A DNA stretch of 57,912 nucleotides from contig JBIITN010000012.1 in the NCBI GenBank assembly GCA_044340485.1, forward strand, positions 1 to 57,912, written 5' to 3'. Position 1 is the first letter of the stretch, and the number at the start of each line of letters is the position of its first letter. Shown piece after piece: positions 17,363-25,387 of this stretch. Under the pieces are notes generated by a model. The model was not told the origin of the DNA. It ran no database searches and saw only the letters and a list, made by a program, of their open reading frames with translations. This DNA is from UBA2093 sp044340485. Lineage in GTDB: Bacteria > Actinomycetota > Acidimicrobiia > Acidimicrobiales > Ilumatobacteraceae. The position numbers and the translations under genes are program-made.

Positions 17363-17380
17363 GGATACCCCCATGTACTA

Positions 17381-17397
17381 GCGCCAGTCCGTGGCGC
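17381..17397. promoter_or_regulatory. Inverted repeat GCGCCA-N5-TGGCGC between dehydrogenase 2 and mftA
   Basis: A perfect 6-base inverted repeat with a 5-base spacer (GTCCG) in the 113-base divergent intergenic region, 19-35 bases before the GTG of dehydrogenase 2 and 79 bases before mftA. It could be an operator shared by both directions or a short hairpin in one leader. Confidence 0.4.
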
Positions 17398-17475
17398 GCG
17401 GTTTTTCACAGACTAGCCATAAAAGCACCAGGGCTTCCACATCGACTATTCCACTTGGGTAAGCCAAGGACTACC

Positions 17476-17616
17476 ATGCACTGTATGGAAAAAGACACCA
17501 CAGCAACCGCCGAGCAGCACTCAGCGCGGAATACTGACACCGAGACTGTCGCCCTAGCAGAAGCTGAATTGCTCGTCGAGGAGATCTCCATCGACGGCAT
17601 GTGCGGCGTCTACTGA
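17476..17616 (+). CDS. mftA: Mycofactocin precursor peptide MftA
   Basis: 46 residues from the ATG 5 bases after AAGGA; a second ATG at 17485 would give 43. The C-terminal eight residues IDGMCGVY are the mycofactocin core region. MftC acts on the final Val-Tyr pair, and MftE then releases the C-terminal dipeptide. The acidic helix before it (ALAEAELLVEEIS) is the part recognised by MftB. The N-terminal half is polar and variable. The gene overlaps mftB by 16 bases and opens the biosynthetic operon. Confidence 0.95.
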   Translation: MHCMEKDTTATAEQHSARNTDTETVALAEAELLVEEISIDGMCGVY

Positions 17617-17915
17617 TCCGCGCTGATCCAACAATATCTTTTGCGGTCGTGACCATCACTGCTGACTCTGCATGTGAACTGCATCCACACGTTGCAGTCC
17701 GACCCGAACCCTTTGGTGCGCTCGCGTATCACTACGACAATCGGCGCCTCGTTTTCTTACGACATCCAGACGTCGTCAAAGTTGTCACTTCTCTTGCCCA
17801 CCACGACTCAGTTGCCGATGCACTGCGCGCTCACGAAATCGCCGAAAGCCGATGGCCCGCATTTGTGTCTGCAATCGACTCACTCATCTCATCGGAGATA
17901 GTTCGTGTCCGTTGA
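17601..17915 (+). CDS. mftB: Mycofactocin peptide chaperone MftB
   Basis: 104 residues from a GTG inside the end of mftA; a GTG at 17649 is an alternative start. It has the RiPP recognition element fold that presents MftA to the radical SAM enzyme. The hallmark segment is ELHPHVAVRPEPFGALAYHY followed by RRLVFL. The C-terminal helix ends 11 bases past the start of mftC. Both overlaps imply translational coupling and stoichiometric synthesis with its partners. Confidence 0.93.
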   Translation: MRRLLIRADPTISFAVVTITADSACELHPHVAVRPEPFGALAYHYDNRRLVFLRHPDVVKVVTSLAHHDSVADALRAHEIAESRWPAFVSAIDSLISSEIVRVR

Positions 17916-19029
17916 AACACTTGTTGATCAGATGAAAGGTGGGCTCGATGCCCCCATTTGTCTTACCTGGGAAATCACTTACGCATGCAACCTCGAATGC
18001 GTTCACTGCTTAAGTAGCAGTGGCCAACGCGATCCGCGCGAACTCACCACCAAACAAGCATTTGCAGTTCTCGATGAATTAAAGGAGCTTCAAGTTTTTT
18101 ATATCAACATTGGTGGTGGCGAACCGATGGTGCGTCGAGATTTCTTTGAGATCATCGAGCACTCAGTGGCAAATGGTATCGGTGTGAAGTTTTCGACCAA
18201 CGGCGCTTTCATCGATAAGAAAAATGCAGAACGACTTGCCGCGATGGACTACCTCGATATCCAAATCAGCCTCGACGGTGCTGATGCGGCAACAAATGAT
18301 CCCGTGCGTGGTCCTGGAACATTCGATATGGCAATCCGCGCAATGGACAACCTCAAGGCAGCAGGTTTTGGCGAGTTCAAAATCTCGGTTGTTGTCACTC
18401 GACACAATGTCTCACAACTTGACGCCTTCAAAGAAATGGCCGACTCATACGGAGCGCAACTACGTATCACGCGTTTGCGTCCGTCAGGGCGTGGCGCAGA
18501 CACATGGAATGAATTGCACCCAACCAATGACCAGCAGCGCGAGGTGTACAACTGGTTGATGAAACACGGTGAAAATGTTCTGACGGGTGACTCGTTTTTC
18601 CACCTCAATGCACTTGGACCATCATTGCCAGGCTTGAACATGTGTGGTGCCGGTCGTGTTGTATGCCTCATTGACCCCGTTGGCGATGTGTATGCGTGCC
18701 CGTTCGTGATTCACGATCAATTCAAAGCGGGCAACGTTCTTGACGATGGTGGCTTCGCCAAAGTGTGGCGAGAATCAGAGTTATTCACCGAACTTCGCGA
18801 ACCACAAAGTGCTGGTGCGTGTGCGTCGTGTGGTTCATACGACGCTTGCCAGGGTGGATGCATGGCTGCCAAGTTCTTCACTGGGTTACCACTTGATGGA
18901 CCAGACCCCGAATGTGTGACCGGACATGGCGAAAAGTTGTTGCAAGCAACACCGGTACACCTTGCGCCCCGCCCTATGAGTGACCACTCAAAACCGTCGC
19001 GCATTCGAATCCCGGTAGCGGGTTCATAA
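17905..19029 (+). CDS. mftC: Mycofactocin radical SAM maturase MftC
   Basis: 374 residues from GTG. The radical SAM cluster is C28-x3-C32-x2-C35 (ACNLECVHC), followed by the SAM-binding GGGEPM. A SPASM domain binds two further iron-sulfur clusters through CGAGRVVC, YACPF and the closing CASCGSYDACQGGCMAAKFF. MftC decarboxylates the C-terminal tyrosine of MftA and then cross-links Val and Tyr. Length and layout are normal. The C-terminal 25 residues after the last Cys are polar. Confidence 0.96.
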   Translation: MSVETLVDQMKGGLDAPICLTWEITYACNLECVHCLSSSGQRDPRELTTKQAFAVLDELKELQVFYINIGGGEPMVRRDFFEIIEHSVANGIGVKFSTNGAFIDKKNAERLAAMDYLDIQISLDGADAATNDPVRGPGTFDMAIRAMDNLKAAGFGEFKISVVVTRHNVSQLDAFKEMADSYGAQLRITRLRPSGRGADTWNELHPTNDQQREVYNWLMKHGENVLTGDSFFHLNALGPSLPGLNMCGAGRVVCLIDPVGDVYACPFVIHDQFKAGNVLDDGGFAKVWRESELFTELREPQSAGACASCGSYDACQGGCMAAKFFTGLPLDGPDPECVTGHGEKLLQATPVHLAPRPMSDHSKPSRIRIPVAGS

Positions 19030-19039
19030 CACTTCTCCA

Positions 19040-19627
19040 GTGATTTACTTCTTCGCGGTTCTGTCATATTTTCTCGGCACCATGCCAAGTGCGATTATTG
19101 TCGCGCGCTCCAAGGGTGTCGACATCATGTCGTTTGGATCGGGTAACCCAGGAGCGAGCAATGTCGCGCGGGCGCTGGGCACCAAATATGGAGCACTGGT
19201 ATTTGCCTTGGACGCTGCAAAAGGCGCAATCCCTGCTGTCTTAGGACTCGCTGCAAACGGCGATGCGGGTGCCTACATTTGTGCGACAGCTGCGATCTTG
19301 GGTCACATGTTCCCCATCACTCGTAAATTCCGTGGTGGAAAAGGAATCGCGACAGGCGCCGGAATGTTGCTGGTGATGCATTGGTACATCTTGTTGTACT
19401 TGCTTGTGTCGTGGTTATTGATCGCAAAAGTCACAAAGAAAGCGTCCATTGGATCAATCATTTTGACTCCCACTATTCCCATCATTTTGTGGATCATTGG
19501 AACACCTGCGTGGGAGATACTTGCCATCATCGGTATTGGTGCGCTGATAGAGATCAAACATTTGCCCAATATCAAACGATTACTTGCTGGCAAAGAACCG
19601 CCTGTCACTGACACGGCAACTCAATAA
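19040..19627 (+). CDS. plsY: Glycerol-3-phosphate acyltransferase PlsY-type, inside the mft operon
   Basis: 195 residues from GTG, with about five membrane helices. It has the PlsY motifs GSGNPGASNVAR (phosphate site) and FRGGKGIATGAG. PlsY acylates glycerol-3-phosphate from acyl-phosphate at the start of phospholipid synthesis. It begins 10 bases after mftC and ends 27 bases before mftE, occupying the place where mftD usually lies. Whether this is just a passenger or links the cofactor to the membrane cannot be told from sequence. Confidence 0.93.
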   Translation: MIYFFAVLSYFLGTMPSAIIVARSKGVDIMSFGSGNPGASNVARALGTKYGALVFALDAAKGAIPAVLGLAANGDAGAYICATAAILGHMFPITRKFRGGKGIATGAGMLLVMHWYILLYLLVSWLLIAKVTKKASIGSIILTPTIPIILWIIGTPAWEILAIIGIGALIEIKHLPNIKRLLAGKEPPVTDTATQ

Positions 19628-19654
19628 AAACTTGCCGATTCAAATCTTGTTCTC

Positions 19655-20335
19655 ATGACATCACTCACAACTACCGACCTTCAGGGCCATCGTCCAATCG
19701 TGGTGATCCCCGTTGGTTCATGGGAGCAACACGGACCACATCTTCCCTTCGACACTGATACCCAAATTGCGTGCGCAGTGATTGAAAAGAGCTTGCCTAC
19801 TAACAACATTGATCTTGTTGTTGTTGCCCCTCCAATAACAATGTCTGCTAGTGATGAGCATGCTGGCTTTGCAGGAACATTGAGCACAGGTACCGAAGCA
19901 TTTGCAGCAAGTGCAATTGGGATCGCAAAAAGTGCGTCCTGGGCGCGAGGCCTTGTATTCGTCAACGGCCACGGTGGAAATTACGATGCCTTTCGTATCA
20001 TCACACAAGATCTCGCGCGCAACAATGTGCGACATGCCATCTGGTCTCCACCCTTTGACCCAGCCGACGACATGCACGCCGGTGCAACTGAAACTTCGGT
20101 GATGATGCACATCGCTCCCGCAGCTGTGCGAACTGATCAATTAGTGAAAGGCAATACCGAAGTTGCCAGTGAGGTCATGGATGAAATGCGAACCGGCGGA
20201 GTCCGCGCTGTTTCTCCAAACGGTGTCTTGGGTGATGCGACACAAGCGACCCGCGAACGTGGACAAGAAATCTTCGCGAAATACTGTTTGTCCCTACGCG
20301 AAACGTTTCATGACCTTGCATCAAAGTGGACATGA
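19655..20335 (+). CDS. mftE: Mycofactocin peptidase MftE (creatininase family)
   Basis: 226 residues. It is a creatininase-type metal amidohydrolase that cuts the modified C-terminal Val-Tyr dipeptide from MftA, giving AHDP. Metal ligands are visible in GSWEQHGPHLPFDTD, NGHGGN and HAGATETS, spaced as in the family. Length matches MftE. The start ATG lies in a short leader after plsY, so it probably shares the operon transcript. Confidence 0.92.
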   Translation: MTSLTTTDLQGHRPIVVIPVGSWEQHGPHLPFDTDTQIACAVIEKSLPTNNIDLVVVAPPITMSASDEHAGFAGTLSTGTEAFAASAIGIAKSASWARGLVFVNGHGGNYDAFRIITQDLARNNVRHAIWSPPFDPADDMHAGATETSVMMHIAPAAVRTDQLVKGNTEVASEVMDEMRTGGVRAVSPNGVLGDATQATRERGQEIFAKYCLSLRETFHDLASKWT

Positions 20336-20354
20336 CACTGGTTGACTAGTCACC

Positions 20355-21737
20355 ATGGTGAAGCGCTACGTGGTGGACGCGAGTTGGCGTCATCTTCCGA
20401 AAGAGCGAGTTGTCATCGCTGGGTCACCACTAAAGGTATTTCGTATCACTAACGCTGGTGAAAAGATCATCGATGCTCTCGAAGGTGGTGCTCAGTTACC
20501 TGACGGTCATGAACCACTGACATCGCGACTTGAGGCTGCTGGAGCCATCCACCCTGTGTGTGATGGCCTCATTGACGACGGTGACATTGAAGTGGTGATC
20601 CCCGCATACATCACCGATGAAACGCAGGCTCAACACATACAACTTCTCGTCGACGTATTGCAGCCGCTGCGAATCACCGTTGTTGACGATGGTTCCCCAT
20701 TGCCGGTGGCCTGCACCGGAGCCACAGTTATTCGCCATGACACCAACCGCGGTCCCGCTGGTGCTCGCAATACTGGCGCTGCCCTCGTAAAGGCCAAATA
20801 CATTGCGTTTATTGATGCCGACTGTGTTGTGTCATCTGAAGATGTTCGCGCAGTAGCTACACACTTTGAGTCACCACGAGTGGGACTCGTTGCGCCACGA
20901 GTTGCCGCAATAGAAGACGACAGTGTGATTTCGCAATATGAATCAGTTGCTTCTCCGCTCGACATGGGCAACCAGCCTGCACAAGTTCAGCCAATGTCGC
21001 GCGTGTCCTACGTACCAAGTGCGGTGCTCGTGGTACGCACAGAGACGTTCGTAGAACTGGGTGGTTTCGACACAGCTCACCGCTATGGCGAAGATGTTGA
21101 CTTCGTGTGGAGAGCAATAGACAACGGTTGGCAGTGTCGCTACGACCCATACATCGTGTGTTTGCACCGAAATCGCAATTCGTGGTACGAACTCACCAAT
21201 CAACGAATGTCATATGGTGAGGCAGCTGCAACTTTGTACATCGCTCACCCGACTCGTCTGGCGCCATTACGCGCCGATGCGACTACCGCAGCATCTGTAC
21301 TGACAACTGTTATTGGCACGCCACTGAGTGCGCTCAGCACCAGTGCTATCAGCGCGTCCTTGTTATGGCGGGAGTTACATCGCGCAGGAATTCCGGCAAA
21401 AAATATTGTTCGCATAGCGGCTGATCGTTGGATGCACACGGCGTACATGACAACCCAAGCAATCACTCGTGTGTGGTGGCCAATCATCTTGATCATTGCA
21501 TTGTTCTCGCGTCGGGCGCGTCGACTTCTCGCGTTTGCTGTTTTGTTTCCACTTCTCTATGAACTACGTACGAGTAACACAAAAATTGTGCCGTGGAAGA
21601 TCTTGCCGTTAGTTGCCACTATGCGCGTTGTTGATCACGGTGCTTATTCCGTGGGCGTATGGAAGGGTATGTGGCGCAACCGTACGGTTGGACCGCTGTT
21701 GCCAAAGATCAGCGTGAGGCGTTCGCCCTCAAACTGA
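20355..21737 (+). CDS. mftF: Mycofactocin glycosyltransferase MftF
   Basis: 460 residues. A family 2 glycosyltransferase domain lies at about 75-300 with VVDDGSPLP, NRGPAGARNTGAA and the metal-binding FIDADC. An N-terminal PqqD-like segment lies at about 1-60, and hydrophobic helices are near the C-terminus. MftF adds the glucose chain of oligoglycosylated mycofactocin. It follows mftE by 19 bases. Its last 29 bases overlap the convergent DUF4395 gene. Confidence 0.92.
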   Translation: MVKRYVVDASWRHLPKERVVIAGSPLKVFRITNAGEKIIDALEGGAQLPDGHEPLTSRLEAAGAIHPVCDGLIDDGDIEVVIPAYITDETQAQHIQLLVDVLQPLRITVVDDGSPLPVACTGATVIRHDTNRGPAGARNTGAALVKAKYIAFIDADCVVSSEDVRAVATHFESPRVGLVAPRVAAIEDDSVISQYESVASPLDMGNQPAQVQPMSRVSYVPSAVLVVRTETFVELGGFDTAHRYGEDVDFVWRAIDNGWQCRYDPYIVCLHRNRNSWYELTNQRMSYGEAAATLYIAHPTRLAPLRADATTAASVLTTVIGTPLSALSTSAISASLLWRELHRAGIPAKNIVRIAADRWMHTAYMTTQAITRVWWPIILIIALFSRRARRLLAFAVLFPLLYELRTSNTKIVPWKILPLVATMRVVDHGAYSVGVWKGMWRNRTVGPLLPKISVRRSPSN

Positions 21738-22323
21738 TGTTGTTGCATTCCTCACATACAGACTGAGGAATAATGTTCCAGCGCATCAATTGAGCAAAGA
21801 CAACACAACCCAAACAAAAACCAGCAAACGCTTCAAGTGCAGCAGCCGCCACCAACATGAGGATCACCACTGTTGCAGCGGTGTGTGCACCTGCAAGCCA
21901 CAGCACAGATGCGGTGGTTGAAAAAACAACGCCAATTGCTTGTGCAAAGCGCTTTGGTGGACCTGCAACAAACTTATGGTTGCGATGAATCCGTGGAGTC
22001 ACAACTTGTGTGGCAATGCGACCTAATGGACTCAGAAATGGTCCGGTCAGCACTCGCGCGATGAAACCGTAGGTCAACGGGATGAGTACCCATCCACTTT
22101 GTGTCACAGCGAACAGCAGTCCCATAATGACAACGCCGGTGGCGACAACGCGTGCAGATGTCTCATTCACAGGGTTCGGGAAACTGAAAATTTTTCCCCG
22201 TGGAGCAGACTGGATTGACGATGACTCAGGAGCCGAGGACATGTTCGTAAGGGTAGGTCCTAAAAGTTGACTAAACAACTCAGGAATACCCTGAGGCCCC
22301 GTATTGAGTACGGTTTCAGACAT
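21709..22323 (-). CDS. DUF4395-family membrane protein
   Basis: 204 residues from the ATG at 22323; longer frames would cover the divergent gene. The first 45 residues are polar. The DUF4395 core follows, beginning with NPVNETSARVVATG and ending with the conserved CLGC in FAGFCLGCVVFAQL. Three to four helices are visible. A further Cys pair (CEEC) lies in the tail. DUF4395 members often sit near thiol or sulfur genes, but none is adjacent here. The ATG shares three bases with the ATG of the next gene on the other strand. Confidence 0.8.
   Translation of the reverse strand: MSETVLNTGPQGIPELFSQLLGPTLTNMSSAPESSSIQSAPRGKIFSFPNPVNETSARVVATGVVIMGLLFAVTQSGWVLIPLTYGFIARVLTGPFLSPLGRIATQVVTPRIHRNHKFVAGPPKRFAQAIGVVFSTTASVLWLAGAHTAATVVILMLVAAAALEAFAGFCLGCVVFAQLMRWNIIPQSVCEECNNISLRANASR
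22309..22314 (+). promoter_or_regulatory. -10 box TACGGT of the alanine-racemase-like gene
   Basis: TACGGT is 7 bases before the ATG at 22322 and lies inside the first codons of the divergent DUF4395 gene. Confidence 0.45.
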
Positions 22324-23278
22324 GACAGTGCGATTGACCGTCCATGAGAACCAGTGGCAGTCGCATGTCCAGAACACCGCTTCCCAGATGCCCGACCTTG
22401 TGCCGGTGGTGAAAGGCAATGGTTACGGATTTCGTCGCTGGAACTTGATGCCCGTAGCGGGACAGTTGGCACAAGAGATTGCAGTGGGCACCGTATACGA
22501 AGCGCGTGACATGCCGTCACACACTCGGGCGATTGTTCTCACCCCAACTCTCACTGCCCCACCAAGCAGCATGCCAAGCAACACCGTTTTAACAATTGGT
22601 TCGATACATCACGTAGTCGCACTTGAACGTCTTCAGTGGACAGGTGATGTGATGGTGAAGTTACGTTCATCAATGAATCGCTACGGAGTCAGCGTTCCCG
22701 AACTGCCGCAAGTTCTTGATGCATGTCGTGCGTTACGTCTCAATGTGTGTGGCTACGCAATTCATCCACCGCTTCAATCAGATATGAAGAGCCGGATGAA
22801 AGAAATCACCGCATGGATGACTCATCTATCAGCAGACACGCCCGTGTATCTCAGTCATCTTGATCCCGATGCGTATGCCACCCTGCGAAAGATGCATTCC
22901 AATCGCACACTAAAAATTCGCATGGGTACCGAGTTATGGCACGGGGACAAGTCAATGATGCATCTCAGTGCCGACATTGTCGATCATCACTCAGTGGAAT
23001 CAGGAGATACCGCTGGTTATCGACAAGTGTCCATCACAAGTCCGGGTGAGGTTGTCATGGTTGGTGCCGGCACCGCACACGGTGTGGCACTGCTCGCTAA
23101 TGGTCGCAGTCCATTTCACTTCCAACGCCAGAGGCTCAATCTTCTTGAGTCTCCACACATGCACACAACAATGTTGCTTGTTGCACGCGGTCGTCCTATT
23201 CCTGCGATCGGTGAGTGGATCGATCTTCAACAACCCCTTACACGCATTCAGGTTGACTTATTGCAGTGGGTACGGTGA
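22322..23278 (+). CDS. Alanine racemase-like PLP protein, probably not a classical racemase
   Basis: 318 residues from the ATG at 22322; a TTG six codons earlier also exists. The N-terminal barrel keeps the PLP lysine K31 in PVVKGNGYGF and the substrate-side VKLRSSMNRYGV. The C-terminal part aligns to the racemase beta domain (GRPIPAIGEWIDLQ). At the position of the second catalytic base, where racemases read GYADG, this protein reads GTAHG, so the tyrosine is missing. It is also shorter than usual. It may act on another amino acid or not racemise at all. The next gene overlaps its end. Confidence 0.75.
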   Translation: MTVRLTVHENQWQSHVQNTASQMPDLVPVVKGNGYGFRRWNLMPVAGQLAQEIAVGTVYEARDMPSHTRAIVLTPTLTAPPSSMPSNTVLTIGSIHHVVALERLQWTGDVMVKLRSSMNRYGVSVPELPQVLDACRALRLNVCGYAIHPPLQSDMKSRMKEITAWMTHLSADTPVYLSHLDPDAYATLRKMHSNRTLKIRMGTELWHGDKSMMHLSADIVDHHSVESGDTAGYRQVSITSPGEVVMVGAGTAHGVALLANGRSPFHFQRQRLNLLESPHMHTTMLLVARGRPIPAIGEWIDLQQPLTRIQVDLLQWVR

Positions 23279-24408
23279 ACTCGCCCTTCCCGCTCACAAC
23301 ACCACGAGGGGCCACATCACGTCACGCGTTTGTTGATGTCGCTCGCGCTGTTGCGCTGTGGGGAATCGTGGTGATGAATTATCACGCGTATCTGAACGGC
23401 ACTTCACCAATCACATCTAGCGATCCGTCTGTGTGGGAAGAGATTTTTCACCCGCGCACCGGATTTTTCACCACAAGATTTGCTGCGCTATTTGTTGTAG
23501 TAGCGGGCGTGTCAGTGGCCTTCATGACGAATAACCGCAGTGCGCAAGACGTCCCGCAAAAACGTCTGGTCATGTTGCGCCGTGGCATTCTTTTGATGTT
23601 CGTCGGCGGGATTTTTGAATGGATCTGGCCTGGAACCATCTTGTTTTACTACGGCGCGTATTTCTTGCTGGGCGCAGCCATTATTCGAGCACGCACGTGG
23701 ATAATTGCGACCTGTGCGATCACCAGCGCGGTGATCGCGACAATCATTCAATCGTGGCGCGTTGGCCAGGAGTTTGACGGGAAATACACCGACTGGCTCG
23801 ATCCATCTTCTATCGATTCACCGCGTGAATTATTGCTCCGCACTTTTGTGGGCTACACCCACCCCGTGTTTCCGTGGTTCGCGTTCTTTTGTATCGGACT
23901 TTTTATTGGTCGACTGATTCCACAATTACAGACGCACCGTCGGACCCTCATCACCGGAGCAATTGGAGCTGCTGTCATCGCATATGGTGTGCGCGAACTT
24001 GTGTATCGCGCCACCGACGAACAAACTCGCAATAACGCTATTTGGCGGACCCTTGCATCAACTGATCCTTTTGATCGTGGGCTTCTCTACACCTCGTCGG
24101 CAGCGGCTATCGCACTTGTTGTGCTCGTGAGTCTTCATGCATGGTGTACCCGTCGTGAAACACAATCTCCTGTCGTGTCCGCGCTACAGAGAATCGGACA
24201 ATTCACTTTCACGATCTATGTTGCACACGCGCTGTTTTTTAATCTTGTAGTTCATCGTCTTGATCTTGTGCGCTCAACAGGTCTCGACACTGCACTTGTT
24301 TTATCAGGCACGTTCCTCGTGCTTGCTGTGATCATTGCGTTGTGGTGGACACACGTGGTTGGTCAAGGACCAATTGAACGTTGTTATAGGTGGCTGACAG
24401 GTTCTTGA
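23275..24408 (+). CDS. DUF418-like multi-pass membrane protein
   Basis: 377 residues from the GTG forming a GTGA overlap with the previous stop; a GTG at 23266 would add three residues. It has about eight to ten membrane helices. The opening FVDVARAVALWGIVVMNY and the closing IGQFTFTIYVAHALFF segment match the DUF418/acyltransferase-like membrane families with unknown substrate. It is coupled to the racemase-like gene, which hints at cell-envelope or amino-acid modification, but no function can be assigned. Its last 25 bases overlap the convergent ROK gene. Confidence 0.78.
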   Translation: MNSPFPLTTPRGATSRHAFVDVARAVALWGIVVMNYHAYLNGTSPITSSDPSVWEEIFHPRTGFFTTRFAALFVVVAGVSVAFMTNNRSAQDVPQKRLVMLRRGILLMFVGGIFEWIWPGTILFYYGAYFLLGAAIIRARTWIIATCAITSAVIATIIQSWRVGQEFDGKYTDWLDPSSIDSPRELLLRTFVGYTHPVFPWFAFFCIGLFIGRLIPQLQTHRRTLITGAIGAAVIAYGVRELVYRATDEQTRNNAIWRTLASTDPFDRGLLYTSSAAAIALVVLVSLHAWCTRRETQSPVVSALQRIGQFTFTIYVAHALFFNLVVHRLDLVRSTGLDTALVLSGTFLVLAVIIALWWTHVVGQGPIERCYRWLTGS

Positions 24409-25289
24409 ATGTCGGAGCGGTTCACTCCGCGCCATCCAACGGCGGCAGCGCCAATAATGGGACCTTCAAAACCTAGTCGCGCAGGAACAATGCGAGAATT
24501 ACGAGCAAATTCAAGACCACATAATTCATCCATCGTGCGTTGTGCAGCATTGAAAAAGTTCGCACCAAAATTCAACGCAACACTTCCCCCTACCACCACC
24601 AGTTTTAGGTCAAGCAAATTGCAGACAGATGCAGTTGCGCGACCAACGAGACGACCTGCGCGTTGCATTGTCTCGAATGTTGCCTGTTCAACGGGTCGGC
24701 CTGAAATCGCCTCAATTGATGGCCCAGACGCTTCGGCCTCAAGACATCCCCTACCCCCACAGGCACAGCGACGACCGTTGGGCTCGACCACCATGTGCCC
24801 CACATGGCCGGCGTTGCCCGTTTCTCCGTCCAGCAAGCGACCATTGAGCACAATCCCACCACCAACACCAGTGGACACCACCATGGCCATGAAGCTGTCA
24901 TGGCCTTTAGCGGCTCCCAACCATCCCTCGGCTAGCGCGAGAGCCTTAGCGTCACCATCGCCATAGACGGGAAGACCCGAAAGTGCCTGCAGACGTTCCC
25001 GTAATGGAAACTCGCGCCATGAAGCAATGTTGAGTGGTGAAATCCATTCGACGTTGGGAGCAATAGGACCCGCCGAACCGACACCGATAGCAACGGGTGT
25101 TGACTCATGCATGTCGACTGCCTTCGACAATTGCGATGCCACTAGCTGAGCGAGCTCGTCGAATAAGTCCTCAGATGACGCACGGTGATTCACTCGCATC
25201 ACCTCGCGGTCTAAAAGACCGCCGCTACGAGTGACAATGCCAACTGCACACTTTGTGGCGCCGATGTCTATTCCAATAGCAACTTCCAT
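24384..25289 (-). CDS. ROK-family sugar kinase, probably glucokinase
   Basis: 301 residues from the ATG at 25289. It has the ATPase-fold phosphate loop GIDIGATKCAVG, the sugar-contacting segment with GDGDAKALALAEGWLG, STGVGGG, and the ROK zinc motif CACGGRGCLEAEASG. Members phosphorylate glucose, N-acetylmannosamine or related sugars; glucokinase is most common in actinobacteria. No helix-turn-helix domain is present, so it is an enzyme rather than a repressor. An 18-base palindrome lies directly upstream of the start. Confidence 0.9.
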   Translation of the reverse strand: MEVAIGIDIGATKCAVGIVTRSGGLLDREVMRVNHRASSEDLFDELAQLVASQLSKAVDMHESTPVAIGVGSAGPIAPNVEWISPLNIASWREFPLRERLQALSGLPVYGDGDAKALALAEGWLGAAKGHDSFMAMVVSTGVGGGIVLNGRLLDGETGNAGHVGHMVVEPNGRRCACGGRGCLEAEASGPSIEAISGRPVEQATFETMQRAGRLVGRATASVCNLLDLKLVVVGGSVALNFGANFFNAAQRTMDELCGLEFARNSRIVPARLGFEGPIIGAAAVGWRGVNRSDIQEPVSHL

Positions 25290-25290
25290 G

Positions 25291-25308
25291 TGATAAATAA
25301 ATTTATCA
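25291..25308. promoter_or_regulatory. 18-base palindrome TGATAAATAAATTTATCA before the ROK gene
   Basis: Perfect 8-base arms around AA, one base before the ROK kinase ATG and in the divergent spacer with ung. It is far more AT-rich than the surroundings. It may be an operator overlapping the promoter; the sequence also supplies -10-like hexamers in both directions. Confidence 0.5.
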
Positions 25309-25387
25309 ACGGCCACGTTTTATTTGATGTCTTATATTCCTTTTAAATGAAATCGGTAGCAAATTGAGCAATTTCAGGCACTTTGAG

